From: DASYXZ01 sp035308965 | Lineage (GTDB): Bacteria; Acidobacteriota; Terriglobia; UBA7540 | Direction: 5' to 3' | DNA: 64,000 bases | Assembly (NCBI GenBank): GCA_035308965.1 | Contig: DATGFN010000015.1 | Span: 124,001-188,000 of the forward strand | Shown: positions 25,656 to 33,743 of the stretch, piece by piece | Numbering within the stretch: the first letter of the stretch is position 1 | Layout of the letters: every line of letters begins with the position of its first letter | The notes under the pieces: generated by a model | What the model saw: the letters and a program-made list of their open reading frames with translations, nothing else | What the model was told of the DNA's origin: nothing | Database searches by the model: none | Program-made: the position numbers and the translations under genes

Positions 25656-26597
25656 TTAAACGTTGAACCACCACGTGACCCAGACGTACTTGATGCGAAA
25701 CACCAGCCGCAAAATCATCTTGACGGGCAATAGCAGCATGGTGATCAGGAAAATTTGGAGTGTGATGTATTGAATCAGGCTCATGCGCTGGTAGATCTTC
25801 CGGTTGAATTCCGTCCACGTGATGGCCTTGTGAAATATGTATCCCGCTCCGGCAAAATAAAGGGCCATCACGACAGCGCCGAAAATGGCCTTGCCCGTCA
25901 TGCTGGAAATGCCGAAAATGTCGGGCAAATCCCGGTTGACTTCATATATTACCCGGCTGGGGTCCCAGGTCTGTCCCGGCCAGAACCACATCCACCCGGG
26001 CCCCCGAATGAACGTCCCGACCAGCACCATCAAGACCCAGAGAAATAGGAATCCGAAGCAGAAGGTGGCAATGGAAAACCTGCGTTGCTTCCAGGTGTAG
26101 TAGCCGGAGCCCAGTGGATTGGTGTCCACGTAAGGGATAATCATCAGTCCCAGTACGATCAAGGTGGGCATTACCACGCCGGCAATCCAGGGATCGAAAT
26201 ACACCAGCATTTCCTGAAGCCCCAGGAAATACCAGGGCGCCTTGGCGGGATTCATGGTCAGGTTGGGATTCGCCAGTTCTTCCAGCGGCGCGTTGAGGGT
26301 GATGGACCAAATAAATAAAATGACGGTGACAATGATGGCGGCCAGAAATTCCATCCGCATCAGATACGGCCAGGTCTGGAGTTCCTTGGCCCAACCCGCC
26401 TTCCACGGATAGTTTTTCCGGTGGGCAGTCTTGGCCAGTTGAGGATCGCTCTCGAGTTGCGCAATCAGGCGGTCGTTGGCAAAAGCCTGACTGAAAGCCA
26501 TCCAACAGAAAAAAGGGATAAGGAAGATGAGCGCGACAATAGGAATATTGTCAGGCGCCGAGCTGACTTCCCAAAGTTGATGCCAGTCAAAACCCAT
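25656..26597 (-). CDS. cytochrome b C-terminal domain protein (subunit IV-like) of a bc complex
   Basis: The 313-residue protein holds the C-terminal part of cytochrome b: helices corresponding to subunit IV of b6f-type complexes, and the quinol-site region APWYFLGLQEMLVYFDPWIAGVVMPTLIVLG, where the usual P-E-W is replaced by P-W-Y-F-L-G-L-Q-E. Further hydrophobic segments lie near residues 15-35, 90-112, 187-212, 249-270 and 283-305. It follows the cytochrome b N-terminal gene, so cytochrome b is split in two. Such splitting is common where the bc complex uses a multiheme cytochrome. Confidence 0.88.
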   Translation of the reverse strand: MGFDWHQLWEVSSAPDNIPIVALIFLIPFFCWMAFSQAFANDRLIAQLESDPQLAKTAHRKNYPWKAGWAKELQTWPYLMRMEFLAAIIVTVILFIWSITLNAPLEELANPNLTMNPAKAPWYFLGLQEMLVYFDPWIAGVVMPTLIVLGLMIIPYVDTNPLGSGYYTWKQRRFSIATFCFGFLFLWVLMVLVGTFIRGPGWMWFWPGQTWDPSRVIYEVNRDLPDIFGISSMTGKAIFGAVVMALYFAGAGYIFHKAITWTEFNRKIYQRMSLIQYITLQIFLITMLLLPVKMILRLVFRIKYVWVTWWFNV

Positions 26598-26617
26598 TTA
26601 TGACCTCAAAATAGATG

Positions 26618-26670
26618 GTTAGGTGGCATGTAGAATGTGGGCCCACCCACCACATGCGACTTGCTACCTA
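26618..26670. repeat. compact hairpin with GGTGGCATGTAGAATGTGGG words
   Basis: The left arm AGGTGGCATGTAGAATGTGG continues into GGCCCACC and then a right arm CCACATGCGACTTGCTACCT. It fills the gap between the two cytochrome b genes and shares its words with the repeat at 7108-7227. Confidence 0.65.
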
Positions 26671-27579
26671 CTAAATCTTCCTCTCCGGCTTGATTTCCGA
26701 TTCCAGCATGACGGGCGCGGGGCCGGAAATTCCGCCGTCTTTTCGCACCCGCCAGAAATGCACGCCCATAAAGGTTCCCGCGATCAGCGGTATGGCAATG
26801 CAGTGCCAGATGTACGCGCGCAACAACGCATTGGCGTCCACAATCGAGCCGCCCAGCAGGGCGAAGCGGACGTCATTATATGGAGTCATCCCCAACTGAC
26901 GGCCCAGCGGTCCCTGATAACCCAGGCCCGGAGTATTCTGCGCCATGGTCGTTCCCACCGTGACCGCCCAGAAGCCCAGTTGATCGTCGGGCAGAAGATA
27001 TCCTGTGAAGGAAAGCAGCAGAGTCAGCACCAGCAGGACTACGCCCACGCACCAATTGAATTCGCGCGGCTTCTTGTACGAGCCGGTAAGGAAGACGCGG
27101 AACATGTGCAACCACACGGCGATCACCATCAAGTGGGCGGCCCAGCGGTGCATATTGCGCAAAAGTTTTCCGAACGGGACATCGCTCATCAGGTAAATGA
27201 TGTCGTTATACGCCTGCCCCTTGGTGGGGTGGTAATAGAACATCAGCAGGACGCCGGTGATGGTGAGGACGATGAACAGATAAAAGGTGATGCCACCCAT
27301 GCCCCAGGTGTAGTTGTAACGGACCGCATCGCGATTTACTTTGGCGGGATGAAGATGCAGGAAAACGTTGGAGAGCACGCCCAGGGCCCGGCTGCGCTCG
27401 CTCTCGTCATGCTTCACCCGAAAGATCGATTTGTAAAGTTGCGTCTTCTCCGGCTTCTTGAGAGCTTCGGCTTCTTCAATTGCCCTTTCCTTCAGGACCT
27501 TCGTATCCTGGAGAAGCTTCTCCACAAATCCGGGCGACGGTTTCTTTTCGGGAACCTCGGGACTGGGACGATCAGCCAT
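26671..27579 (-). CDS. cytochrome b N-terminal domain protein (b6-like) of a bc complex
   Basis: The 302-residue protein has a 75-residue charged N-terminal extension, then the four-helix diheme bundle. The heme ligand histidines are in NMHRWAAHLMVIAVWLHMFRVF and in AYIWHCIAIPLIAGTFMGVHFWRVRKDGG, with the expected spacing. The quinone-site sequence GYLLPDDQLGFWAVTVGT is clear. It oxidises quinol together with the Rieske protein encoded upstream. The C-terminal half of cytochrome b is a separate gene downstream. Confidence 0.93.
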   Translation of the reverse strand: MADRPSPEVPEKKPSPGFVEKLLQDTKVLKERAIEEAEALKKPEKTQLYKSIFRVKHDESERSRALGVLSNVFLHLHPAKVNRDAVRYNYTWGMGGITFYLFIVLTITGVLLMFYYHPTKGQAYNDIIYLMSDVPFGKLLRNMHRWAAHLMVIAVWLHMFRVFLTGSYKKPREFNWCVGVVLLVLTLLLSFTGYLLPDDQLGFWAVTVGTTMAQNTPGLGYQGPLGRQLGMTPYNDVRFALLGGSIVDANALLRAYIWHCIAIPLIAGTFMGVHFWRVRKDGGISGPAPVMLESEIKPERKI

Positions 27580-27590
27580 GAATCTCCTGA

Positions 27591-27775
27591 GTGCAGTGAC
27601 GAGTGACGAGTGATGCGTGACAAGCTCTGACCGTTGACTTCGCCTGCTCGCAGATTGATGCTCTGCTCCCTACAGTTTGCCCCATTACCTTTCTTCCTCG
27701 CTCAGCCATCAGTGGTTCGTTTAGGTGTTTTCTTACTTCCTGCTCGCCACTCGTCATTAGTCACTTGTCACTGTT
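27591..27775. repeat. imperfect inverted repeat made of GTGACGAGTGA words
   Basis: The left arm (27591-27622) reads GTGCAGTGACGAGTGACGAG then TGATGCGTGACA. The right arm (27743-27775) reverse-complements to GAACAGTGACAAGTGACTAA then TGACGAGTGGCGAG. Both arms iterate the same GTGACGAGTGA word. The roughly 120-base loop has no clear gene. It fills the Rieske/cytochrome b spacer. Confidence 0.7.
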
Positions 27776-27776
27776 C

Positions 27777-28469
27777 TTACACCGGAATAAACGCGCCTGG
27801 ATCGTTGAATTCGTCACGGCCGCCTTTGCTGCGATCCCACATGAAGAGAATGCTTTTATCGGCGATGATTTGGCCCTGGGCGTTCAATTCAACGTGCGCA
27901 CGGTCCATGGGCCTCGGTGCAGGACCCTCAAAATTGATACCTTCCGGCGTGTAGCCGCTGCCGTGGCACGGACACTTGAACTTGTTTTCGGCCGGTTTCC
28001 AGTCCGGCGTGCAGCCGAGATGCGTGCACTTGGCGAAGATGGCAAAAATCTGGGTAGGTTCCCTCACCACGTAAATGCGGCACTCCTGTTTGAACCGGTC
28101 GCTGACGCCAAGGACATAATCGGACGGATAGCCAAGATTGCAAATGTTGCTGGGCTCAAATAGGGCGCGCGGGAAAAAGAAGCGGAGGAACATCAGGAAA
28201 TTCGCGCCCAGGAATGCCACAATGCAAGTCCAGGTCAGGCGACGGCGCAACTGGTTGGGATCTGGCTCCTTGACTTCCTTCGCGGGAGCTGCCGCTGGCT
28301 TGGCCGCCGGCGGAGTGACGGCTTTGGCCGTCGCTGGAGCTTGAACCGCCGGCTTGGGAGTTGCGGGCGCCGCGGCGGATTTTTCCACCGGCTTCGCCAC
28401 CCCAGTCCCCTGTGCCGGATCGGCCGGTTTTGAAGGAGCCGGGGCGTTCGGATCTTCTGGATTCGACAT
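27777..28469 (-). CDS. qcrA: Rieske 2Fe-2S subunit of the bc complex
   Basis: The 230-residue protein has an unusual 85-residue N-terminus rich in Pro, Ala and Lys, then a membrane helix (LTWTCIVAFLGANFLMFLRFFFP). The soluble Rieske fold shows both cluster loops, CTHLGCTPDW and CPCHGSGYTPEG, giving two Cys and two His ligands. It accepts electrons from quinol at cytochrome b. It is the first gene of the leftward respiratory cluster, so the promoter should lie in 28470-28620. The Pro/Ala-rich tail is on the cytoplasmic side and its role is unknown. Confidence 0.95.
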   Translation of the reverse strand: MSNPEDPNAPAPSKPADPAQGTGVAKPVEKSAAAPATPKPAVQAPATAKAVTPPAAKPAAAPAKEVKEPDPNQLRRRLTWTCIVAFLGANFLMFLRFFFPRALFEPSNICNLGYPSDYVLGVSDRFKQECRIYVVREPTQIFAIFAKCTHLGCTPDWKPAENKFKCPCHGSGYTPEGINFEGPAPRPMDRAHVELNAQGQIIADKSILFMWDRSKGGRDEFNDPGAFIPV

Positions 28470-28625
28470 TCTTTTTACCCTTCGTTTTTGCTATGTGCCC
28501 GTAGAGGAATTCTGCGACGCTAAATTATGAAATGAGAATTTATATGATGGCCGCTGAATCTGTCAAGACGATTTGATGAAGGGGGGATGCGTTGTTCCAT
28601 AATGCTATTTGGAAAAAAGAGGGTT

Positions 28626-28722
28626 GTAGGGTCGGGGCTTGCCCCGGCCTTCTGCAACAAAGTCAAAAAAAGGCCAGGGCAAGCTCGCTAATGCGGATTC
28701 CGCCTAGGCGACCCCGCCCTAC
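28626..28722. repeat. intergenic inverted repeat of the GTAGGGTCGGGGC family
   Basis: The left arm GTAGGGTCGGGGCTTGCCCC then GGCCTT (28626-28651) is mirrored by AAGGCCAGGGCAAGCTCG at 28670 and by GCGACCCCGCCCTAC ending at 28722. The right arm is interrupted by about 20 extra bases that themselves hold a small hairpin (GCGGATTCCGC). It lies between the SPFH gene and the start of the respiratory cluster. Confidence 0.7.
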
Positions 28723-28755
28723 GTGAATCCGTTTCTCGCAATGCTCTTTGCGAAA

Positions 28756-30768
28756 TTAAGACTTCGCAGGATTGGTTGGTATTGAGATCCCTCCAGCCTG
28801 GTTCGCGAACACCTTTGTCAAAGTAGCCGCCAAACCTTCTACGGCGCCGCCCCCACCCATCACCAGGATTTGCGGCATGAATTGCGCGCCCTTATCCGCA
28901 AGGACAGTAGCCACATTGACCAGCGCGGTGCTGGCGGACCCGATGGCGTCGTTCTGAGCTTTGAAGCCTTCCGCTTTGGCGAGCCCTTGGGCGCGGATCA
29001 CGTCGGCCCCTGCCGTCCCGGTCTGTTTGATGAATTCGGATTCACCTCGCGCCTGTTGCACACGGGCGTCCGCATTGTTTTTGTTAATGTCGATACCAAT
29101 CGACGATTTGGCCAGGTCGCGTTGCATGTCCGCCTTGCCCGTCGTCGCCTCGGTCGATACTCGTTGTTCCTGCGCCTTTTGCTGCATCTTGAAGGTTTCG
29201 ATTTCCTGGTTGGCAATCTCGCGCTTGGTCAGCACGGCCACCAGTTCCTGGGGCAGGATGACATCCTGAATATAGACGCCCTTGGTTTCAACCTCATATT
29301 CCGATAGTTGCTTTGAGATGTGCTCCAAAGCTTCTTCCTGCACAAGTTGACGGCTCTGGATAAATTTCACCGCTTCCATCCCGCCCAATTTGTCGCGGAA
29401 CAGATTGCCCACAGCGGCCTGCAAAACTTCGTTCACCAGGTTTAGCACGCTGCCCACCATGGAAATTACGCGGGGGGCTTTGGTGTCCGGAACGTGGATC
29501 AAAACCTGCAGATCGATTTCGAACACAAAGCCTTCCCGGCTTTTTGCCGTGATTGGTTCCAACCTTTCGTCCAGACCATGCGCGCCGGTCACACCCTTGG
29601 CCCAATCGAGTTTAAGGATTGCCGTGGGCACAATTTCCGCCTGATAGATGCGCGGGTTGATGGGATATTTTCCCGTGCGCAACGGTTCTTCCCAAATGCC
29701 GCGGTGCCCCGGCTTGACCAGGCTTCCAAATTTGAATTCAAGGCCGGAGGTATCCTCGGTGGGCAATCCCACATAGGATTTAATTACCGCCACCTGGCCC
29801 TGCTCGACTACCAGCATGGGGACTTGCTCAACCCGCACCAGAAATGGATTGAGGTTGTAAGCGCCATAGAGCAACGGGTCGTGTTGCAATCCAATCTTGC
29901 CGCCCTTATCCAGAAACGACTGGAAATCCTGGTAAGATTTGTGCTGATCGTTCTTGCTTCCGAGGATGGTCTCGATGAGTTGTGGATTCCCCACCGGTCC
30001 GGCGGCATTCCCTGCTTCCCGAGACCTCGCCTCGAGCGCTTCAATGTCCTTAAATCCGCCCAATCGGCTGGCAATGTCCCCGGCGGGTAGCGGGTCGCCG
30101 TCAAGCGTGGTGACCACGCCCACCATGTCGACCACGTGACCAAGATCCGTCGCGCGCGGCTCGATGCGGGTTACTTCAAGCTGCTTCTCCATCAATCCGA
30201 AGGCGGCGAAAGTGAGATTGCCTCCTTTAATCCGGTCTCGTAGTTCTTCTGAAACCGGGATGCCATAAACCTGCGGTTTGGTAATCACCAGAAACCCAAC
30301 CGGATGAATGGGGGCGAGAGTTCCCGGTGGCAAAACTGGACGCTGAACTCCCTTCTGGCCTTTGATCTTTTTTCCGCCAGGTCCATTCACGCCCTCCACG
30401 AACAGATGCAAATCGGTCAAGTTGCCAAATTCCGGAGCATAGACGGCAGACTTGGCGCCGATAGGCAGGGGTTGGCCAATCTGGGCAATCACCAAGCCAA
30501 TTTGGCCGGCCGGCACCTGCACCCACGGATGCTTGGTCACGGCATAGAACGGGAGAAACATGAAGCGAAGGCCGGGCATCAACAATTCAGCCTGATACCC
30601 TGCCTCATAGTGAAAAGCAATAGGGTTGTCGTCCGGCAATCGCTTCCCGAATCGCTTGCGGACAAGCCCGACCTGTGTCGGTCCGATGCTGTAAATGGAT
30701 TTCCACAAAACGATCAGGGCAATGACAACCAGAATGGTCAACACGTAGTAAGAAATGGTGAGCAACAC
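28756..30768 (-). CDS. SPFH/Band 7 domain membrane protein
   Basis: The 670-residue protein begins with a membrane helix (LLTISYYVLTILVVIALIVLW). The beta-rich N-terminal half contains PTQVGLVRKRFGKRLP and APEFGNLTDLHLFVEG. The SPFH core follows at about residues 365-520, with FEIDLQVLIHVPDTKAPRVISMVGSV and the helical YIQDVILPQELVAVLTKREIANQEIETFKMQ. An Ala/Gln-rich coiled coil and a Gly-rich tail end it. Such proteins form large membrane-bound oligomers. It is longer than standard flotillins and lacks their exact signature, so the finer family is open. It stands alone, transcribed leftward. Confidence 0.85.
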   Translation of the reverse strand: MLLTISYYVLTILVVIALIVLWKSIYSIGPTQVGLVRKRFGKRLPDDNPIAFHYEAGYQAELLMPGLRFMFLPFYAVTKHPWVQVPAGQIGLVIAQIGQPLPIGAKSAVYAPEFGNLTDLHLFVEGVNGPGGKKIKGQKGVQRPVLPPGTLAPIHPVGFLVITKPQVYGIPVSEELRDRIKGGNLTFAAFGLMEKQLEVTRIEPRATDLGHVVDMVGVVTTLDGDPLPAGDIASRLGGFKDIEALEARSREAGNAAGPVGNPQLIETILGSKNDQHKSYQDFQSFLDKGGKIGLQHDPLLYGAYNLNPFLVRVEQVPMLVVEQGQVAVIKSYVGLPTEDTSGLEFKFGSLVKPGHRGIWEEPLRTGKYPINPRIYQAEIVPTAILKLDWAKGVTGAHGLDERLEPITAKSREGFVFEIDLQVLIHVPDTKAPRVISMVGSVLNLVNEVLQAAVGNLFRDKLGGMEAVKFIQSRQLVQEEALEHISKQLSEYEVETKGVYIQDVILPQELVAVLTKREIANQEIETFKMQQKAQEQRVSTEATTGKADMQRDLAKSSIGIDINKNNADARVQQARGESEFIKQTGTAGADVIRAQGLAKAEGFKAQNDAIGSASTALVNVATVLADKGAQFMPQILVMGGGGAVEGLAATLTKVFANQAGGISIPTNPAKS

Positions 30769-31022
30769 GGTGCCTCCTCGCTATCCTCGCCTTGCATCAT
30801 GATCTGGTGGGGATTGGCCTCTTTGAGGTAGATGATTGGTCAAGTGAGTCGGTGTATTTTACTGGAATGACACCTGGGTAACAACAACTTCTATATTTCC
30901 AATGATCTGAACAGGCAAGGGGAAGTGAGGACTTACTGACCGGTCGGTAAAAGGGTTGAGAGCTTTGCGCGAATTAGGAATCGCCGAACTAAACTTTGCT
31001 TGATGTAGCTACGGAGGGAGGC

Positions 31023-31382
31023 CTATTTTGCCGACCGATGAAGAATGACGCGCACTTTTTCGAGTGTAATCATTCCCCCTCCCAGCATTTCGTCCAACTT
31101 GGGGAGAATTTTCTCGATGCGCTCGGAGTACTCAACTACTTCGACCACCATGGGCAAGTCCTGCGAGAGGCGGAGGATGGCGGTGGTGTGGAACGGATGC
31201 TGCCCGAGGCTGGAAGAGCCGTAACCCCCGACACCGCGAAGGACGGTCACGCCATAAAACTGCTCCTGCCGAAACAAGTCCACCAGGGCCTTGTACAGGG
31301 GCTTGCCTTCCCACTTATCGGATTCGCCAAAATGAATCCGCATCAAGGTGCGCTCACCTTCGAATCTTTGGTGCTCCATCAT
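31023..31382 (-). CDS. DUF190 family protein linked to fluoride export
   Basis: The 119-residue protein matches DUF190, a PII-like small fold: MRIHFGESDKWEGKPLYKAL near the N-terminus, GVTVLRGVGGYGSS in the middle and LPMVVEVVEYSERIEKILP towards the end. DUF190 genes are well known companions of crcB and of fluoride riboswitches. Its start lies six bases after the crcB stop, so it is surely on the same riboswitch-controlled transcript. A regulatory or sensor role for the channel is an inference. Confidence 0.92.
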   Translation of the reverse strand: MMEHQRFEGERTLMRIHFGESDKWEGKPLYKALVDLFRQEQFYGVTVLRGVGGYGSSSLGQHPFHTTAILRLSQDLPMVVEVVEYSERIEKILPKLDEMLGGGMITLEKVRVILHRSAK

Positions 31383-31388
31383 TTCCTC

Positions 31389-31760
31389 CTACACTCGGTC
31401 CGCCAAGACCATGCCGATACGAAGCAATACCAGCCCGCCAATCACGCTGGCGGACACATAAGCTCCCGCTTTCATCCACTCGCCGTCTTGCAGCAAATGT
31501 ACGGTTTCCCAGCCAAAGGTTGAGAAAGTAGTGAAGGCGCCGAAAAAGCCGATGGTGAGGGCTACGCGCCACTCGGGGGGAAAGGAAATGTGGTTGAGGG
31601 CATACTGTCCCACGCCCCCCAGGAGGAAGCAGCCCAAAAGGTTCACCACCAGAGTTCCGCTGGGAAATCCAGAGCCGGTGCGCGCCTGCACCAACCCCTG
31701 GAGGCCATAGCGCGCCAGCGTCCCGGCAATTCCAAAAATAATCAGCAAAGTAATTTGCAA
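31389..31760 (-). CDS. crcB: fluoride ion channel CrcB/Fluc
   Basis: The four-helix protein forms a dual-topology dimer that exports fluoride. Family motifs are present: IAGTLARYGLQ near the N-terminus, GTLVVNLLGCFLLGG with the conserved Asn, and IGFFGAFTTFSTFGWET containing the Phe-box and central Na+-site region. The frame is open back to 31793, but the TTG at 31760 is preferred. GGAAGGGA lies four bases upstream, and the product (MQITLLIIFGIAGTLARYG, 123 residues) has the usual CrcB length. The leader contains a fluoride riboswitch and terminator. Confidence 0.95.
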   Translation of the reverse strand: MQITLLIIFGIAGTLARYGLQGLVQARTGSGFPSGTLVVNLLGCFLLGGVGQYALNHISFPPEWRVALTIGFFGAFTTFSTFGWETVHLLQDGEWMKAGAYVSASVIGGLVLLRIGMVLADRV

Positions 31761-31790
31761 TTTGTCCCTTCCTTCCGCATGCCCACCCAA

Positions 31791-31828
31791 CAAAAAAACT
31801 CCTGGGCGCTCACCAGCGGCCAGGAGTT
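31791..31828 (-). terminator. intrinsic terminator of the fluoride riboswitch expression platform
   Basis: On the minus strand AACTCCTGG pairs with CCAGGAGTT around a 14-base loop and is followed at once by a run of seven T residues. The left stem includes the ACTCCTGG segment of the aptamer. Aptamer folding and terminator formation therefore compete, as expected for a fluoride-ON switch. Confidence 0.9.
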
Positions 31829-31872
31829 ATCAGTCCGTCGGCTGACGGACGGTTATGGCGAACTCCATCGCC
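31819..31872 (-). promoter_or_regulatory. fluoride riboswitch (crcB motif) aptamer
   Basis: The minus strand reads GGCGATGGAGTTCGCC, ATAACC, a GTCCGTC...GACGGAC stem, then TGATAACTCCTGG. This is the crcB-motif consensus: GGCGATGGNGTTCGCC, a pseudoknot-forming ATAACC, a variable hairpin and a GATNNCTCC segment. It lies about 60 bases before crcB, the expected target. Fluoride binding stabilises the aptamer and should prevent the overlapping terminator. Confidence 0.95.
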
Positions 31873-31883
31873 TTGAAGCCCGC

Positions 31884-31912
31884 ATTATACACAACACGAC
31901 GCAGCCTTTAAA
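31884..31912 (-). promoter_or_regulatory. putative promoter of the fluoride-responsive operon
   Basis: On the minus strand TATAAT occupies 31889-31884, about 11 bases before the riboswitch. Seventeen bases upstream is TTTAAA (31912-31907), a weak -35 match. The perfect -10 element and the distance to the aptamer support it. Confidence 0.6.
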
Positions 31913-31990
31913 AATCATTCCTGGGGCGCGGCGCAAACTCTGGGCCGATTGAATTCCCACCATGCGCTGCATTAAGATGGGGAGCATCTC

Positions 31991-33580
31991 ATGCGATCGC
32001 GGTTCAAGTCTCGAAGTGTTGTCTTGCCATGCGCCCTGGCCGCGATGGCGGTGGCAGCGTGGCCCGCTTGGGGCGCGCATCCATGCGCCGAGTGTCATGC
32101 AAAGGAAGTTGCCGGTTATGCCTCCACGCAAATGGCCCATTCGCTCGGCCGACCCGGGCGCGAGCCGCCCGCAAACTATTTCCATGAGCCCTCCAGGACG
32201 CAATTCACTATTCAAGCCAGCCACGGCCAGATGATTCAGGGCATGGAGCGCGGCGGAGTGACGTCGGCATATCCTGTCGCCTACCAGATCGGCTCGGGCA
32301 CGCACGCATTCGCCTACGTCATCCAACTTGGCGATCATCTTTTCCAGTCGCCCCTCGGGTATTTTGCGGGTCGCGGCTGGGGCATGTCGCCGGGATACGA
32401 AAACGCGAAGGCGCCCGATTTTTTTCGGCCCGTCACCCCGGATTGTCTGGTGTGCCACGCAGGCAAAGCGCGGGCCATTCCGCAGTCCCTCAACAGCTAC
32501 CAATCCCCGCCCTTTGAAGCTGAAGCCATTACCTGCGAGCGCTGCCACGGGCCGGTGGATGCTCACCTGCGCAATCCCGTGCCCGGCTCGATAGTTAATC
32601 CCGCTACCCTTCCGCCCCGGGCTCGTGACAGCATTTGCGAGCAGTGCCATTTGAGCGGCGAAGAGCGCATTCCCAATCCCGGAAAGCAAATCAGCGATTT
32701 CCGCCCCGGAAAGGATTTGGAAGAGGTTTACTCGGTTTATGTTTCCGAGAGTTCGCGTGATCCCGCGCGCCCCGCCGCTCTTAAGGTTATAAGCCAGGTG
32801 CAGCAGCTCGCCTTGAGCACGTGTGCGCGCAAGAGCGGCGGCAAGCTGTGGTGCGGCACTTGTCACGACCCGCACTCGCAACCGTCCAACCCCCAGGCGT
32901 ATTTTCGCGAGAAATGTCTTTCGTGCCACGGCTCGGGGCTGCTGAAGACACACGCAAGGCCCAATCTGGATTGCATTGGCTGCCACATGCCGCGACGCCC
33001 GGTGACGGACGGGGCACACACAGTTTTTACTGATCACCGGATTGCGCGCCGCCCTCCGCCCGCACGGAGCGCCGAAGCGGCCGAGGAAACATTCTCGCTG
33101 GTGGCGTGGCACGAGCCCGAGGCAACGCTGGCCCAGCGCAATCTGGCTCTCGCTGAGATTAAGGTGGGCGGGCGCAAAGAATCCTTTCCCCTGGTCAACC
33201 AGGGTTTTGAATTGCTGCGGGACTGTTGGGAAAATTTTCCCAATGACCCGCCCACGCTGAAGGGCGTTGGCGATGCTTTCCTGACGGCCGGCCAGGGCGC
33301 CGACGCCGCCATCGCGTTCGAGCGGGCGATTCAGATTGAACCCAATAATGCCGTCCTTTATCTCCATGCCGGGCTGGCCTGGAAACAGGCCGGCGATCCA
33401 TCGAGGGCGATCGAATACCTGGAGAAAGCGCTGCAACTCGACCCGCTGATGGAGCAGCCCTATCGCGAACTCGGGCAGATATATTCGGAAGCCCAAAATC
33501 CCGAAAAGGCCAATGAAGTCTTTGGCCGCTTCATGAGAGCCTTTCAAAAAACCGAACGAACAAAAACCCCTCCCCGTTGA
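31991..33580 (+). CDS. secreted heptaheme cytochrome c with C-terminal TPR repeats
   Basis: The 529-residue protein has a signal peptide (VVLPCALAAMAVAAWPAWG) and seven CxxCH sites in order: CAECH, CLVCH, CERCH, CEQCH, CGTCH, CLSCH and CIGCH. The arrangement recalls cytochrome c554/doubled-CXXCH proteins. The last 130 residues contain about three TPR repeats (DAAIAFERAIQIEPNNAVLY, PSRAIEYLEKALQLDPLM, NPEKANEVFGRFM). The ATG at 31991 has GGGGAG seven bases upstream. A periplasmic redox or scaffold role is likely; the partner is unknown. It is divergent from the crcB operon, and a 585-codon antisense frame over it is an artefact. Confidence 0.9.
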   Translation: MRSRFKSRSVVLPCALAAMAVAAWPAWGAHPCAECHAKEVAGYASTQMAHSLGRPGREPPANYFHEPSRTQFTIQASHGQMIQGMERGGVTSAYPVAYQIGSGTHAFAYVIQLGDHLFQSPLGYFAGRGWGMSPGYENAKAPDFFRPVTPDCLVCHAGKARAIPQSLNSYQSPPFEAEAITCERCHGPVDAHLRNPVPGSIVNPATLPPRARDSICEQCHLSGEERIPNPGKQISDFRPGKDLEEVYSVYVSESSRDPARPAALKVISQVQQLALSTCARKSGGKLWCGTCHDPHSQPSNPQAYFREKCLSCHGSGLLKTHARPNLDCIGCHMPRRPVTDGAHTVFTDHRIARRPPPARSAEAAEETFSLVAWHEPEATLAQRNLALAEIKVGGRKESFPLVNQGFELLRDCWENFPNDPPTLKGVGDAFLTAGQGADAAIAFERAIQIEPNNAVLYLHAGLAWKQAGDPSRAIEYLEKALQLDPLMEQPYRELGQIYSEAQNPEKANEVFGRFMRAFQKTERTKTPPR

Positions 33581-33743
33581 CCGCAAACCGGCGCCGATTT
33601 GATTAACCAAGGATTTGCGAGTTCTTCGAGCCCCGCCTTAGGTGTGGGAAATTGTGATAAAGCCCCGGTTGCGATATCATGGGCCGGAAGTTTTTAGGAA
33701 TAGTGATAAAACCGGATTCATCCATTTAATCTGAGGCTCAACC

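Noticed and set aside
26623..27606. 327-codon open frame on the plus strand
   Set aside because: It is antisense to the cytochrome b N-terminal gene and has no recognisable protein features.
31853..33610. 585-codon open frame on the minus strand
   Set aside because: It is antisense to the heptaheme cytochrome gene, has no family motif, and would include the fluoride promoter and aptamer. The plus frame has a signal peptide and seven CxxCH sites.
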